Part shown: positions 1 to 7,265 of the stretch, piece by piece
How the letters are laid out: each line of letters begins with the position of its first letter
Position numbering within the stretch: position 1 is the first letter of the stretch
Source: Tenacibaculum sp. 190524A02b
GTDB lineage: Bacteria; Bacteroidota; Bacteroidia; Flavobacteriales; Flavobacteriaceae
Direction: 5' to 3'
DNA: 64,000 nucleotides
Assembly: GCF_964036645.1 (NCBI RefSeq)
Contig: NZ_OZ038525.1
Coordinates: 3,228,001 to 3,292,000, forward strand
Notes under the pieces: generated by a model
Database searches by the model: none
The model's input: only the letters and a program-made list of their open reading frames with translations
Told to the model about the DNA's origin: nothing
Made by a program: the position numbers and the translations under genes

Positions 1-151
1 GAAATCATTATCTACAGCTATAACATTAGAACGATTACAAGCACTTTCTAAGGATTTTAAAATGAAAGGTTCTGTTAACTTAGAAGATAGAAAAAAATAT
101 AACGAGCAAGGAACAATTGCTACCTTAGTAATACCTTACATAAAAAATTGA
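1..151 (+). CDS. C-terminal end of a LytS-type sensor histidine kinase (5' end outside window)
   Basis: This is the last 49 codons of a protein that begins before the window; the frame starts at base 2 and stops with TGA at 149-151. The visible tail has a helix around TLERLQAL, a strand around KGSVNLED and a final strand GTIATLVIPY. This pattern closes the ATPase domain of membrane sensor kinases of the His_kinase/LytS group (PF06580 plus HATPase_c). A LytTR response regulator starts 8 bases downstream, the usual order of kinase and partner. The family call rests on the short tail plus this neighbour; the sensor part cannot be seen. Confidence 0.75.
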   Translation, partial: KSLSTAITLERLQALSKDFKMKGSVNLEDRKKYNEQGTIATLVIPYIKN

Positions 152-159
152 TAAATTAA

Positions 160-891
160 GTGAAAACATTAATAATAGAGGATAAAGAATATATAAGAAA
201 AGGCTTAATTAGTTTGTTACTCTCATTAGAGACCTCAATAGAAGTTGAAGTTATCGGGGAATGCGAATCTGTAAAAGACGCTGTTATTGTAGCAAATGCC
301 TGTAAACCAGAACTAGTTTTTTTGGACATAAACCTTGTTGATGGTTCTGGATTTGATTTTTTAGAACAAACTGAAAATCTATCATTTAATATCATTTTTA
401 TTACTGCTTATGAAGAATATGCACTCAAAGCTTTAAAAGTTGGTGCTATAGATTATATCTTAAAACCCGTGGATGTTGAAGAACTACAAGTAGCATTGAA
501 AAAAATAACTAAATTATCGTTCGCTGAGCAGAAACATCAACTTAATCTAGTAAAACAAGCTTGGAATAATGATGAAACTAAGTTAATTTTATCATTGCAT
601 AATAGTTTTCAAGTTATAGATTTAAATGAACTCTTGTTTTGTGAGTCAGATAAAGGATATACTACGTTTTATTGTAGTAACAATAAAAAATATGTGGTTT
701 CAAAAACTTTAAAAGAATTTGAAAAACCTCTTTTCAAAAACAATTTTATACGTCCACATCAATCCTTTATAGTTAATCTAAATTATATAAATAAATATGA
801 TAAATCTGGAGTTATCTATTTAAAAAACGGCAAAAAAATTCCGGTATCTTCTAGAAAAAGAGAGCAGTTTTTAAATACATTTTTAACTTAA
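160..891 (+). CDS. LytTR-family response regulator
   Basis: A 243-residue two-domain regulator. Residues 1-115 form a receiver domain with acidic residues E7 and D8, phospho-acceptor D56 (in FLDINLVDG), T82 and K102 (YILKP). Residues about 140-243 form a LytTR DNA-binding domain, with the typical segments LLFCESDKGYTTF, FIRPHQSFIVNLNYI and IPVSSRKRE. LytTR proteins bind promoter DNA through beta strands. The start is GTG, 8 bases after the stop of the kinase fragment, so the two genes are almost certainly one transcript and one signalling pair. The regulated genes cannot be named from the sequence. A second LytS/LytTR pair lies at 24511-26274. Confidence 0.93.
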   Translation: MKTLIIEDKEYIRKGLISLLLSLETSIEVEVIGECESVKDAVIVANACKPELVFLDINLVDGSGFDFLEQTENLSFNIIFITAYEEYALKALKVGAIDYILKPVDVEELQVALKKITKLSFAEQKHQLNLVKQAWNNDETKLILSLHNSFQVIDLNELLFCESDKGYTTFYCSNNKKYVVSKTLKEFEKPLFKNNFIRPHQSFIVNLNYINKYDKSGVIYLKNGKKIPVSSRKREQFLNTFLT

Positions 892-1205
892 GACAAAGAC
901 TATTTTACCGAAAATTAACACTCATTTAATTTAAGACAACAGAGTTAATTTGTGAGGTACTTTATTTTAAAAGTACTGAAGTATTTTTAAATAATTCTTT
1001 TGCACTCCAGTAACCTTAAAACGAAAATAAGAAAGAGTTGTTTAGACAATCTTTGTAATTTTTCGTACGGATTAACTTTGATGTAGACTAGTTGTTTAAA
1101 TAATGAGGACTCATAACCGAAGGTTACAAAGTTTGTTTGAATCCTATTACCGTTATTAAAAACAAAAAGCCCTCATTTACGATTGAGAGCTTTTTAGTGT
1201 AAAAA
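892..1205. other. Intergenic region without a recognisable gene
   Basis: No reading frame with a family signature is visible on either strand. A 7-bp hairpin (GTACTTT/AAAGTAC, 957-976) followed by a T-rich stretch could be a weak terminator for the upstream regulator. A clearer terminator for the opposite-strand gene lies at its right edge (1152-1195). The two flanking genes converge here. Confidence 0.5.
1152..1195 (-). terminator. Rho-independent terminator of the tachylectin-like gene
   Basis: Read on the minus strand, a stem AAAAAGCTCTCA pairs with TGAGGGCTTTTT with one mismatch, closing over a short loop, and a TTTTT-G-TTTTT tract follows. It begins 10 bases after the stop codon of the gene ending at 1206. 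Confidence 0.75.
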
Positions 1206-2030
1206 TTATTTATATCTAGCATCTATATGGGTAAAACTCCAACCATTCCCAATTAGATATCCACCTACAGCGGACAAACTAGAATCAAACCCTGTATGTT
1301 GGAACAAACACATATTTCCGTTATTTTTAATTGCATAAATATGATTATTGTTCCCTGCAAAGACATGTTTAAAATTCCATCCATTGCCTAATACTTTATA
1401 ATTTCCATCAAACAGCCAATCATTACCTTTATGCACAAATAAAAGCATATCACCATTATCTTTAATTGCATAAATGCGACCATGTGTTCCAGCAAATACA
1501 TGCTTGAAATTCCATCCATTTCCTATTTTTTTTATGGATTTAGTCCATTTTGATCCATCATATTTTGACAAATACATATCACCATTATCTTTAATTGCAT
1601 AAATATGACCATCATATCCTGCAAATACATGTTTGAAGTTCCATCCTGTGCCTATTTTCTTACCTGAATCATCCCAAGAGTTACCATCTCCTAGATGCTT
1701 ATAAAAATACATGTCTCCATTAGGTTTTATACCATATAAAAATCCTAAATCTCCTACAACAATTTGCTTGAAATCCCATCCATCTGCTATTTTTTTATAA
1801 TTACCATTAAACCCCCATTCTGTTCCTTGCTTATGCTTGTAAAGAAGTAAGTCTCCATTATTATTTACTGCATAAATTAAAGATGGATGTACAGAACTAG
1901 TTTTTTTTGACTCAATAACTTCCTTTTTGGTATATGAGGTAATATTTTCTATCTCTTCATTTTCACAAGAAATAGATATAGTTCCTATAACTAAGGCAAG
2001 TAATGTCGTTTTTGTAAAGTTTGTTTTCAT
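1206..2030 (-). CDS. Tachylectin-2-like five-bladed beta-propeller lipoprotein
   Basis: A 274-residue protein with a lipoprotein signal: a hydrophobic segment from residue 8 ends in SISISC, so C22 is the likely lipidated cysteine. From residue 50 to the end there are five repeats of 43-46 residues, each with an IYAIKDNGDM-type strand (starting near residues 52, 98, 143, 186 and 232) and ending in GNGWNFKHVFAG or a variant. Five such repeats are the hallmark of tachylectin-2 (PF14517), a five-bladed propeller that binds N-acetylglucosamine-type sugars. The inferred role is a surface or periplasmic lectin, perhaps for glycan capture or recognition. The gene is monocistronic, with its own terminator. 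The fold is confident; the ligand is not. Confidence 0.85.
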   Translation of the reverse strand: MKTNFTKTTLLALVIGTISISCENEEIENITSYTKKEVIESKKTSSVHPSLIYAVNNNGDLLLYKHKQGTEWGFNGNYKKIADGWDFKQIVVGDLGFLYGIKPNGDMYFYKHLGDGNSWDDSGKKIGTGWNFKHVFAGYDGHIYAIKDNGDMYLSKYDGSKWTKSIKKIGNGWNFKHVFAGTHGRIYAIKDNGDMLLFVHKGNDWLFDGNYKVLGNGWNFKHVFAGNNNHIYAIKNNGNMCLFQHTGFDSSLSAVGGYLIGNGWSFTHIDARYK

Positions 2031-2494
2031 AATCTATTTATATTTAATATTGATTTTTTTAAAGATGATTAAGTTTTAAAAAAGAAAAACATTTTTACTT
2101 ATTATGAGTTGAAGTTTAGTGTTGCTATTATATTCCCCTTAAATTCATAACAGTAAATACATCTAGTATTTTTTTTTATTATTTACAACAAAAGTAGGTG
2201 TCGTTATATCTGGTAAAAAGCGTTATTTTTTTTTCGTAGGGTTAGAATAAATAAGTGTAAAGTATCAAATAATATATGTGTTTTCAATAGGAGTAGAGGC
2301 GAATTTCTTTTACTAAGAATAATAAATCATTAAGCAACCGCCTTACTAACAACTAAAAACCAATAACTTACCTAATATAAAAAGCCAGATTATATAAAAT
2401 CTGGCTCTATTTTCTTTCTTTTTCGTTTTTTGAAGCTAGCAGGCTTCTAGTTTTGTACCTTTATAGTACTTTTTTTAATAGCAAATTTTCCCAC
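2031..2494. other. 464-base intergenic region; no gene seen
   Basis: Strongly AT-rich and without a convincing reading frame on either strand. The left part is upstream of the tachylectin-like gene and should hold its promoter, but no clean TAnnTTTG box at a usable distance was found. The right part holds the terminator of ssb (2383-2406). A small AT-rich gene or RNA cannot be excluded. Confidence 0.5.
2376..2406 (-). terminator. Rho-independent terminator downstream of ssb
   Basis: A perfect 9-bp stem, AGCCAGATT (2383-2391) with AATCTGGCT (2398-2406), closes over a 6-base loop. On the minus strand a TTTTT tract follows the stem directly. It serves the gene that ends at 2495. Confidence 0.8.
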
Positions 2495-2839
2495 TTATTT
2501 ATTTCCTAACATTAGAAACTCATTACATACTACTTCCGTTATGTATCTTTTATTTCCTTCATTATCTTCAAAGGAACGAGAAGTTAATTTTCCTTCTATT
2601 ACTACTTCACTTCCTTTTTGTAGATACTGCTCTATGATTTCTGCAGTTTTGTTCCATGCTACAATGTTGTGCCATTGTGTATCGGTTACCTTTTGTCCGC
2701 TTGAATTTTTGTAAGTTTCATTGGTTGCTAAAGAAAATTTAGCTAGTTTTTTACCACTTTCTAGTGTTATAACTTCTGGGTTACTACCCAAATTACCAAT
2801 TAACTGTACCTTGTTTTTAAGTGCATTCATGTTATTCAT
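2495..2839 (-). CDS. ssb: Short single-stranded DNA-binding protein
   Basis: A 114-residue protein that is almost wholly one OB-fold domain of the bacterial SSB family (PF00436). It shows KVQLIGNLGSNPEV near the N-terminus, then FSLATNETY, the WHNIVAWNKTAEI core and the strand GSEVVIEGKLTSRSF. It binds single-stranded DNA during replication, repair or recombination. It is shorter than a housekeeping SSB (usually 140-180 residues) and lacks the disordered tail and acidic DDDIPF-like tip that recruits partner proteins, so it is probably a secondary paralogue. Translation may begin at M1 or M4. It is divergent from the acetyltransferase at 2990. Confidence 0.92.
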   Translation of the reverse strand: MNNMNALKNKVQLIGNLGSNPEVITLESGKKLAKFSLATNETYKNSSGQKVTDTQWHNIVAWNKTAEIIEQYLQKGSEVVIEGKLTSRSFEDNEGNKRYITEVVCNEFLMLGNK

Positions 2840-2887
2840 TTTTTCGTTTAACAGTTAAGATTTATTATTTGTTTTTGTTTGACACTG

Positions 2888-2895
2888 CAAAGATG
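2888..2895 (-). promoter_or_regulatory. Probable -7 box of the ssb promoter
   Basis: On the minus strand the sequence is CATCTTTG, one base from the Bacteroidetes -7 consensus TAnnTTTG, about 50 bases upstream of the ssb start. No TTG at the usual -33 spacing is evident, so the call is tentative. Confidence 0.4.
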
Positions 2896-2922
2896 CAATG
2901 CCATCAAAGGATTAATTGGTAA

Positions 2923-2965
2923 GTAATCGTTTGTTTTCGATTGTAAATGAATGTAATCGTTTATT
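2923..2965 (+). repeat. 13-bp direct repeat, possible operator
   Basis: GTAATCGTTTGTT (2923-2935) recurs as GTAATCGTTTATT (2953-2965), 12 of 13 bases identical, with starts exactly 30 bp apart, about three helical turns. The pair lies in the divergent ssb/acetyltransferase intergenic region and abuts the candidate -7 box at 2968. This is the layout of a two-site operator, but no regulator is identified. Confidence 0.4.
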
Positions 2966-2967
2966 GT

Positions 2968-2975
2968 TATATTTG
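2968..2975 (+). promoter_or_regulatory. Candidate -7 box (TATATTTG) for the acetyltransferase gene
   Basis: An exact match to TAnnTTTG sits 14 bases before the ATG at 2990, so transcription would start only about 8 bases upstream of translation. A -33 TTG at standard spacing is not clear. Confidence 0.4.
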
Positions 2976-2989
2976 AAAAAAATAATTTC

Positions 2990-3532
2990 ATGGAATTTTA
3001 CTTAGAAACGGAACGTTTGATCTTAAGAGACTTTAGAGAAAAGGATACCAAGTCTATATTTGAATTAGATTCTAATCCTGAAGTTCATAAATATCTTGGT
3101 AATAATACTATTTCTACTTATCAGGAGGCAGAAAAGATTATTGAGTTTTTTAAAACGCAATACAATGATAATGGCATCGGTAGATTTGCTGCTTTTGAAA
3201 AAGTGTCTGGGGAATTTATTGGTTGGTCTGGACTGAAATTAAACAAAGGTGAAAAAGAAGAACTAAATGGTTTTACTAACTTTATTGATATTGGATATAG
3301 ATTATTACCTAAATTTTGGGGTAAAGGATATGCTTCTGAATCTGCTTTTGCCTGTTTAGACTTCGGTTTTAAAAAAATGAATTATAAGGTTATATATGGA
3401 GCTGCACAAAACTCTAATATTGGTTCTAACAAAATTCTAAAAAAAATAGGTCTCCAATTTATTAATGAATTTGTTTTTGAAGGTGAAAAAGCTAGTTGGT
3501 ATGAATTGAAAAAAGAAAATTATGGGAAATAA
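2990..3532 (+). CDS. GNAT-family N-acetyltransferase (RimJ/RimL-like)
   Basis: A 180-residue single-domain acetyltransferase of the Acetyltransf_3 type (PF13302). It opens with the signature LETERLILRDFREKD. It carries the acetyl-CoA loop within IGYRLLPKFWGKGYASESA (about 101-119), where GKGYASE supplies the pyrophosphate-binding glycines. It ends with the N-x-x-S-N-K-I-L-K-K-I-G-L segment seen in RimJ/RimL-like enzymes. Such enzymes transfer acetyl from acetyl-CoA to an amine on a protein, peptide or small molecule; the substrate cannot be read from the sequence. The next gene overlaps its last 11 bases, implying translational coupling. Confidence 0.9.
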   Translation: MEFYLETERLILRDFREKDTKSIFELDSNPEVHKYLGNNTISTYQEAEKIIEFFKTQYNDNGIGRFAAFEKVSGEFIGWSGLKLNKGEKEELNGFTNFIDIGYRLLPKFWGKGYASESAFACLDFGFKKMNYKVIYGAAQNSNIGSNKILKKIGLQFINEFVFEGEKASWYELKKENYGK

Positions 3533-3872
3533 GAAGTGTTTAGAATGCGGTGAAAAAGTAATTGGCCGAGTTGATAAAAAGTTCTGTTCTGATTATTGTA
3601 GAAATGCTTTTAATAATAAAGTGAATAAGGAAAGTAAAAACCTTATTAGAAACACAAACAATAGACTCCGTAAAAATTATAAAATTCTCACAGAGTTAAA
3701 TTCTTCTGGAAAGACAAAAGTCACCAGAAGAAAATTATTTGATAAAGGTTTTGATTTTAAATTTATGACCTCATTATATATTACTAAAACAGGAAACACC
3801 TATTTTTATGTATATGACCAAGGTTATTTAGAGTTGGAAAATGAATGGTTTTTGCTAGTAAAGCAAGAGTAA
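3522..3872 (+). CDS. Small zinc-ribbon protein of unknown function
   Basis: A 116-residue basic protein. Four cysteines in the N-terminus, C6-x2-C9 and C22-x3-C26, form a likely zinc ribbon (CLECGEKV, then KKFCSDYC). This resembles the treble-clef or DUF2116-type ribbons found at the front of small flavobacterial proteins. The rest is helical and basic (about 28-75), then a beta-rich tail (YFYVYDQGYLELENEWFLL). It overlaps the acetyltransferase gene by 11 bases and faces the CBS gene with one base between them. It could bind nucleic acid or protein; no function is claimed. Confidence 0.75.
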   Translation: MGNKKCLECGEKVIGRVDKKFCSDYCRNAFNNKVNKESKNLIRNTNNRLRKNYKILTELNSSGKTKVTRRKLFDKGFDFKFMTSLYITKTGNTYFYVYDQGYLELENEWFLLVKQE

Positions 3873-3873
3873 T

Positions 3874-4341
3874 TTATTTCCATGTATTTCCTTTTAGTTT
3901 CATGGCTGCTTTTAATACGTCTTTTTGACTTATTTGCCCTACTAGTTTTCCATTTTGTACAATAGGAAACCGCCTTCTTCTAGAATCTAAAAACTTATTA
4001 GCAGCATCAAAAATATTCATACTACCATCTATAGTTTCTACTTCTCTTACCATTGCCTTCCCTACAGTATTGTTTTGATCAATAGGTAAGTTATAATATC
4101 TACTTTCAGAAATTTGTTTTATACAATCTCCTTCAGAAATAATACCTATCAATTCATTCTTATCATTTACTACAGGTCCACCAGAAATCTTATTACTAAT
4201 TAGAGTTTCTATCACCTCTTCTATAGGTTGTTCTTCCTTAAAAGAAATTATTTTAGTTGACATATAGTCTGAAACTAAAATAGGTTCTGTTTCCTTTTTC
4301 TGTACATTTGTTCGCCTCCCTTGAAAGTTAATAATTCCCAT
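3874..4341 (-). CDS. Tandem CBS-domain protein
   Basis: A 155-residue protein made of two CBS domains (about 24-80 and 92-148) after a short basic N-terminal tail. Visible signatures are VSDYMSTKIISFKEEQPIEE, GGPVVNDKNELIGIISEGD and RRFPIVQNGKLVGQISQKDVL. A CBS pair folds into a Bateman module that binds adenine nucleotides such as AMP, ATP or SAM and usually controls another protein. No catalytic domain is attached, so it would act as a stand-alone sensor. It appears monocistronic, with two small palindromes just upstream (4348-4385). Confidence 0.9.
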   Translation of the reverse strand: MGIINFQGRRTNVQKKETEPILVSDYMSTKIISFKEEQPIEEVIETLISNKISGGPVVNDKNELIGIISEGDCIKQISESRYYNLPIDQNNTVGKAMVREVETIDGSMNIFDAANKFLDSRRRRFPIVQNGKLVGQISQKDVLKAAMKLKGNTWK

Positions 4342-4347
4342 AATAGT

Positions 4348-4385
4348 TAGTTTTAAACTACTGAATATATTGATTTTAAATCAAT
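4348..4385 (-). promoter_or_regulatory. Two adjacent AT-rich palindromes upstream of the CBS gene
   Basis: TAGTTTTAAACTA (4348-4360) and ATTGATTTTAAATCAAT (4369-4385) are perfect palindromes around a single central base and share the core TTTTAAA. Their centres are 23 bp apart, and the nearer one is 7 bases upstream of the start codon. The layout suits a repressor operator, but such palindromes also arise by chance in DNA this AT-rich. Confidence 0.3.
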
Positions 4386-4465
4386 TATCAAAATTTAAAG
4401 CTTCAAATAAATAATTAACTCCTATATTTTCACTACTTATCGTACAATTAGAAACTCAAATAAAT

Positions 4466-4499
4466 TACAAAAAATAAAGCTTGCAATAATTTGCAAGCT
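4466..4499 (-). terminator. Rho-independent terminator of the acpP-pyk operon
   Basis: A perfect 9-bp stem, AGCTTGCAA (4478-4486) with TTGCAAGCT (4491-4499), closes over TAAT. On the minus strand it runs into TTATTTTTT. It lies 28 bases after the pyk stop codon. Confidence 0.85.
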
Positions 4500-4527
4500 C
4501 TAAAAATATATAGTTATCTCAAATGTA

Positions 4528-5955
4528 TTAGTCAATTTGTGATACACGTAGTGTATTTACCATTCCTTTGGCTTTTACTGGCATAGAAGATAGGTTAATC
4601 ATAAAATCACCTGTTTTCACGAATCCTTTCTCTTTAGCTATTTCATTGATATCTTCAATCGTTTCATCTGTACTTAAGTTTCGATCATAATGGTAAGCTC
4701 TAACTCCCCATAAAAGATTTAGTTTACCAAGTATTCTTTTTTCAGATGAAAATGCCAATACGTGTGATTTTGGACGCCATGCAGAAATTTGAAAAGCCGT
4801 ATAACCACTATTGGTTAATGTAGAAATAGCTGATGCATTAATATCATCTGCCATTAACGCTGCATGGTGACAAACTGATTTTGTTATAAAACGATTTGTT
4901 CTAATATGTGGTGGTTCTTGTGGTACTTTAATTAATTCTGAAAATTCCACACTTCCTATTATTTCAGTCATTTTTTTAATCACTTTTACAGGATGTTTCC
5001 CAACAGAAGTTTCTCCTGATAACATCACAGCATCTGCTCCATCCATAATAGAGTTGGCTACATCATTAACTTCTGCTCTTGTAGGTACTGGGTTTTCAAT
5101 CATTGTTTCCATCATCTGTGTAGCAATAATTACAGGAATCCTTGCCAACTTAGCTCTACGCACCAAACTTTTTTGAATTAATGGTACATCTTGCATTGGA
5201 ACCTCAACACCTAAGTCTCCCCTTGCTACCATCAAGCCATCACAGTAAGGTATTAAAGCATCTATATTCTCAACAGCTTCAGGTTTTTCTATTTTTGCTA
5301 TTACAGGTACTCGGTAACGTGATTTTTGCTTAATTAGGTCTCTAAGCATTCTCAAATCTTCAGGCGTTCTTACAAAAGATAGAGCAATCCAATCTACCTC
5401 TTGTTGTAATGCAAATACTACATCTTTTTTATCTTTTTCAGTAAGTGCTGGTAATGAAATATTAGTGTTTGGTAAATTAACTCCTTTCTTTGATTTTAGT
5501 AGCCCTCCTACTATTACTTTAGCTTCAACAGTCTTATTTTTATCAGTTGAAACAACTTCAAATAAAAGTTTTCCATCATCTACTAAAATTTGCTCTCCTT
5601 CTTTTACATCTTTTGGAAAGCGCTTGTAAGTCATATAAGCTTTTTCTTTAGTTCCAACACATTCTTCTGTTGTGAACTTAAAAATATCTCCTTCATTTAA
5701 TACAACACCTTCCTCCATAATACCAACACGCAATTTAGGCCCTTGCAAATCTGCTAAAATTGCTACATTGTACCCTTTCTCTTCATTGATTTCTCTAATT
5801 TGCACTATTCTTTCCTTTACAGTTTCATAATCTGCATGAGAAAAATTAATACGAAAAACATTAACTCCAGCAGCTGCCATTTTAGTTAAAATTTCTTTTG
5901 TATTTGTTGCTGGACCTAAAGTGGCTACTATTTTTGTTTTCTTATTATGTGGCAT
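4528..5955 (-). CDS. pyk: Pyruvate kinase
   Basis: A 475-residue pyruvate kinase converting phosphoenolpyruvate and ADP to pyruvate and ATP, the last step of glycolysis, in the cytosol. The TIM-barrel core shows TKIVATLGPATNTKE, FRINFSHAD (R35, N37), the B-domain insert from about 75 to 170, the catalytic-lysine segment VIAKIEKPEAVENID, the metal and substrate loop VARGDLGVEVP and the MLSGETSVGKHPV segment. The C-terminal domain (about 355-475) is present and of normal length. It is the last gene of an operon, 3 bases after the IPExxxVDY gene, and is followed by a strong terminator. The family is certain. Confidence 0.97.
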   Translation of the reverse strand: MPHNKKTKIVATLGPATNTKEILTKMAAAGVNVFRINFSHADYETVKERIVQIREINEEKGYNVAILADLQGPKLRVGIMEEGVVLNEGDIFKFTTEECVGTKEKAYMTYKRFPKDVKEGEQILVDDGKLLFEVVSTDKNKTVEAKVIVGGLLKSKKGVNLPNTNISLPALTEKDKKDVVFALQQEVDWIALSFVRTPEDLRMLRDLIKQKSRYRVPVIAKIEKPEAVENIDALIPYCDGLMVARGDLGVEVPMQDVPLIQKSLVRRAKLARIPVIIATQMMETMIENPVPTRAEVNDVANSIMDGADAVMLSGETSVGKHPVKVIKKMTEIIGSVEFSELIKVPQEPPHIRTNRFITKSVCHHAALMADDINASAISTLTNSGYTAFQISAWRPKSHVLAFSSEKRILGKLNLLWGVRAYHYDRNLSTDETIEDINEIAKEKGFVKTGDFMINLSSMPVKAKGMVNTLRVSQID

Positions 5956-5958
5956 ATG

Positions 5959-6438
5959 CTAAAAAATTAAAAAATCTTTTGATTTTAAAGTATCAATATC
6001 TATTTGATATGATGTTACAACTTGTGGAATAGTTTTTATGTTATTTATTAAAGAATCAACAAATGTTTCTTTAAAGTCCCCTTCTATTTTTAAAAAATAA
6101 TCCACCTTCTTTTTTTCAGAAACTAGGTACTCAACTACGCTGGTAGTTCTTTTCATAAAAAGTCCTATTGCTTCTATTTCTACTTTCTTTTTACTTACAT
6201 TATTTATTAAAAACCAATTGGTATCTTCTTTTTCGTTTACGTATTCATAAATAGGAAACGACACAATTTCTTTGTTTTTGTTTTTTATATCTAAACAAAA
6301 ATTAGCTTTTTCAAAAAAACATTCTAATTTGCTATTTAAAAGATAAGCCAATTTATAATCATTGAGCGTTGTATGAATTCCTATTAATGAATATTGACTA
6401 ATAGCAAACTCATTAAAATCTAGCTCATAAAAAGACAT
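5959..6438 (-). CDS. IPExxxVDY family protein
   Basis: A 159-residue protein of a Bacteroidetes family named after a conserved IPExxxVDY motif; here the motif reads VSEKKKVDYFLKI, near residue 106. No catalytic motif, signal peptide or membrane segment is visible, and the function of the family is unknown. Members commonly sit between rnc and pyk, as here (84 bases after rnc, 3 before pyk), so a link to that operon is likely. The variant first residues of the motif (VSE instead of IPE) are a small departure. The identification rests on motif plus position. Confidence 0.8.
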   Translation of the reverse strand: MSFYELDFNEFAISQYSLIGIHTTLNDYKLAYLLNSKLECFFEKANFCLDIKNKNKEIVSFPIYEYVNEKEDTNWFLINNVSKKKVEIEAIGLFMKRTTSVVEYLVSEKKKVDYFLKIEGDFKETFVDSLINNIKTIPQVVTSYQIDIDTLKSKDFLIF

Positions 6439-6522
6439 AAAAAAATCTATTAGTTTTTTGCTAATTTAAACAATGTAGTTAAAATATAATGTGAAATTAA
6501 CGAAAAGGTTTTCGGCTGTATG

Positions 6523-7260
6523 TTAAGAGTTTTTCATTTTATCTTGCATAGCGTAGTACACTCTTTTTGCTGCAATTTCTTCTGCTTTTTTCTTCGATGT
6601 AGCTCTTCCTTTAGCCACAATCATACCATCTATGCTAACTCTTACACTAAAATGTTTTTTACTTTGTTTCCCTGTATCTTCATAAGAATCAAAGCTATAT
6701 TTCTTCTTGTTTTTTTGACACCACTCTATAATATATCCTTTATAACTAGAGATTTTACCTTCTAGTTTACCAATATCTACATAAGGTAAAATAACTTGCT
6801 CATAAATAAATTGATGGCAGTAGTTATAACCTCTATCTAAATAAATGGCTCCAATAAGTGCTTCAAAAATATTTCCGTGTAAGTTATTACTTATTTGGTT
6901 TTGTGCTATATTACTTTTAACAAATCGGATCAAATCTAAATCCTTACCAAGACTGTTGAGATGTTCTCTACTTACCACTTTTGATCTCATTTGTGTTAAG
7001 TAACCTTCATCACCTTTAGGGACTTTCTTATACAAATAAGAAGCAATAACAGAGCCTAAAATAGCATCCCCTAAAAACTCTAGTCTCTCGTAATTTACAG
7101 GATTTCCTTTACTATCTACTAATTTTAAAGACCTATGCGTAAACGCTTTTTTATAATGCGATAACTTTATGGGCTTAAAATTAAGCAGTTCTTTCAATTC
7201 GTAGTAAAAGTCCTCATCCTCTTTATTCTGGGGTTTAACTATTCTACGAAGGAAATTCAT
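6523..7260 (-). CDS. rnc: Ribonuclease III
   Basis: A 245-residue RNase III, an endonuclease cutting double-stranded RNA for rRNA maturation and mRNA turnover. The catalytic domain (about 20-160) carries the signature YERLEFLGDAILGS with E61 and D65, and a second acidic motif NIFEALIGAIYLD with E133. The position matching E. coli D114 is asparagine here (N130). A C-terminal dsRNA-binding domain (about 170-243) ends in KGRATSKKKAEEIAAKRVYY. The gene lies 5 bases after fabF in the acpP-fabF-rnc operon, an arrangement common in bacteria. Confidence 0.95.
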   Translation of the reverse strand: MNFLRRIVKPQNKEDEDFYYELKELLNFKPIKLSHYKKAFTHRSLKLVDSKGNPVNYERLEFLGDAILGSVIASYLYKKVPKGDEGYLTQMRSKVVSREHLNSLGKDLDLIRFVKSNIAQNQISNNLHGNIFEALIGAIYLDRGYNYCHQFIYEQVILPYVDIGKLEGKISSYKGYIIEWCQKNKKKYSFDSYEDTGKQSKKHFSVRVSIDGMIVAKGRATSKKKAEEIAAKRVYYAMQDKMKNS

Positions 7261-7265
7261 ATAAT

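Noticed and set aside
1010..1127. GTAACCTT and AAGGTTAC inverted pair in the first intergenic region
   Set aside because: Only 8 bp, about 100 bases apart, without flanking duplication; expected by chance.
6520..6765. Phenylalanine-rich plus-strand frame opposite rnc
   Set aside because: Complement of the lysine-rich dsRNA-binding domain of rnc; typical shadow.
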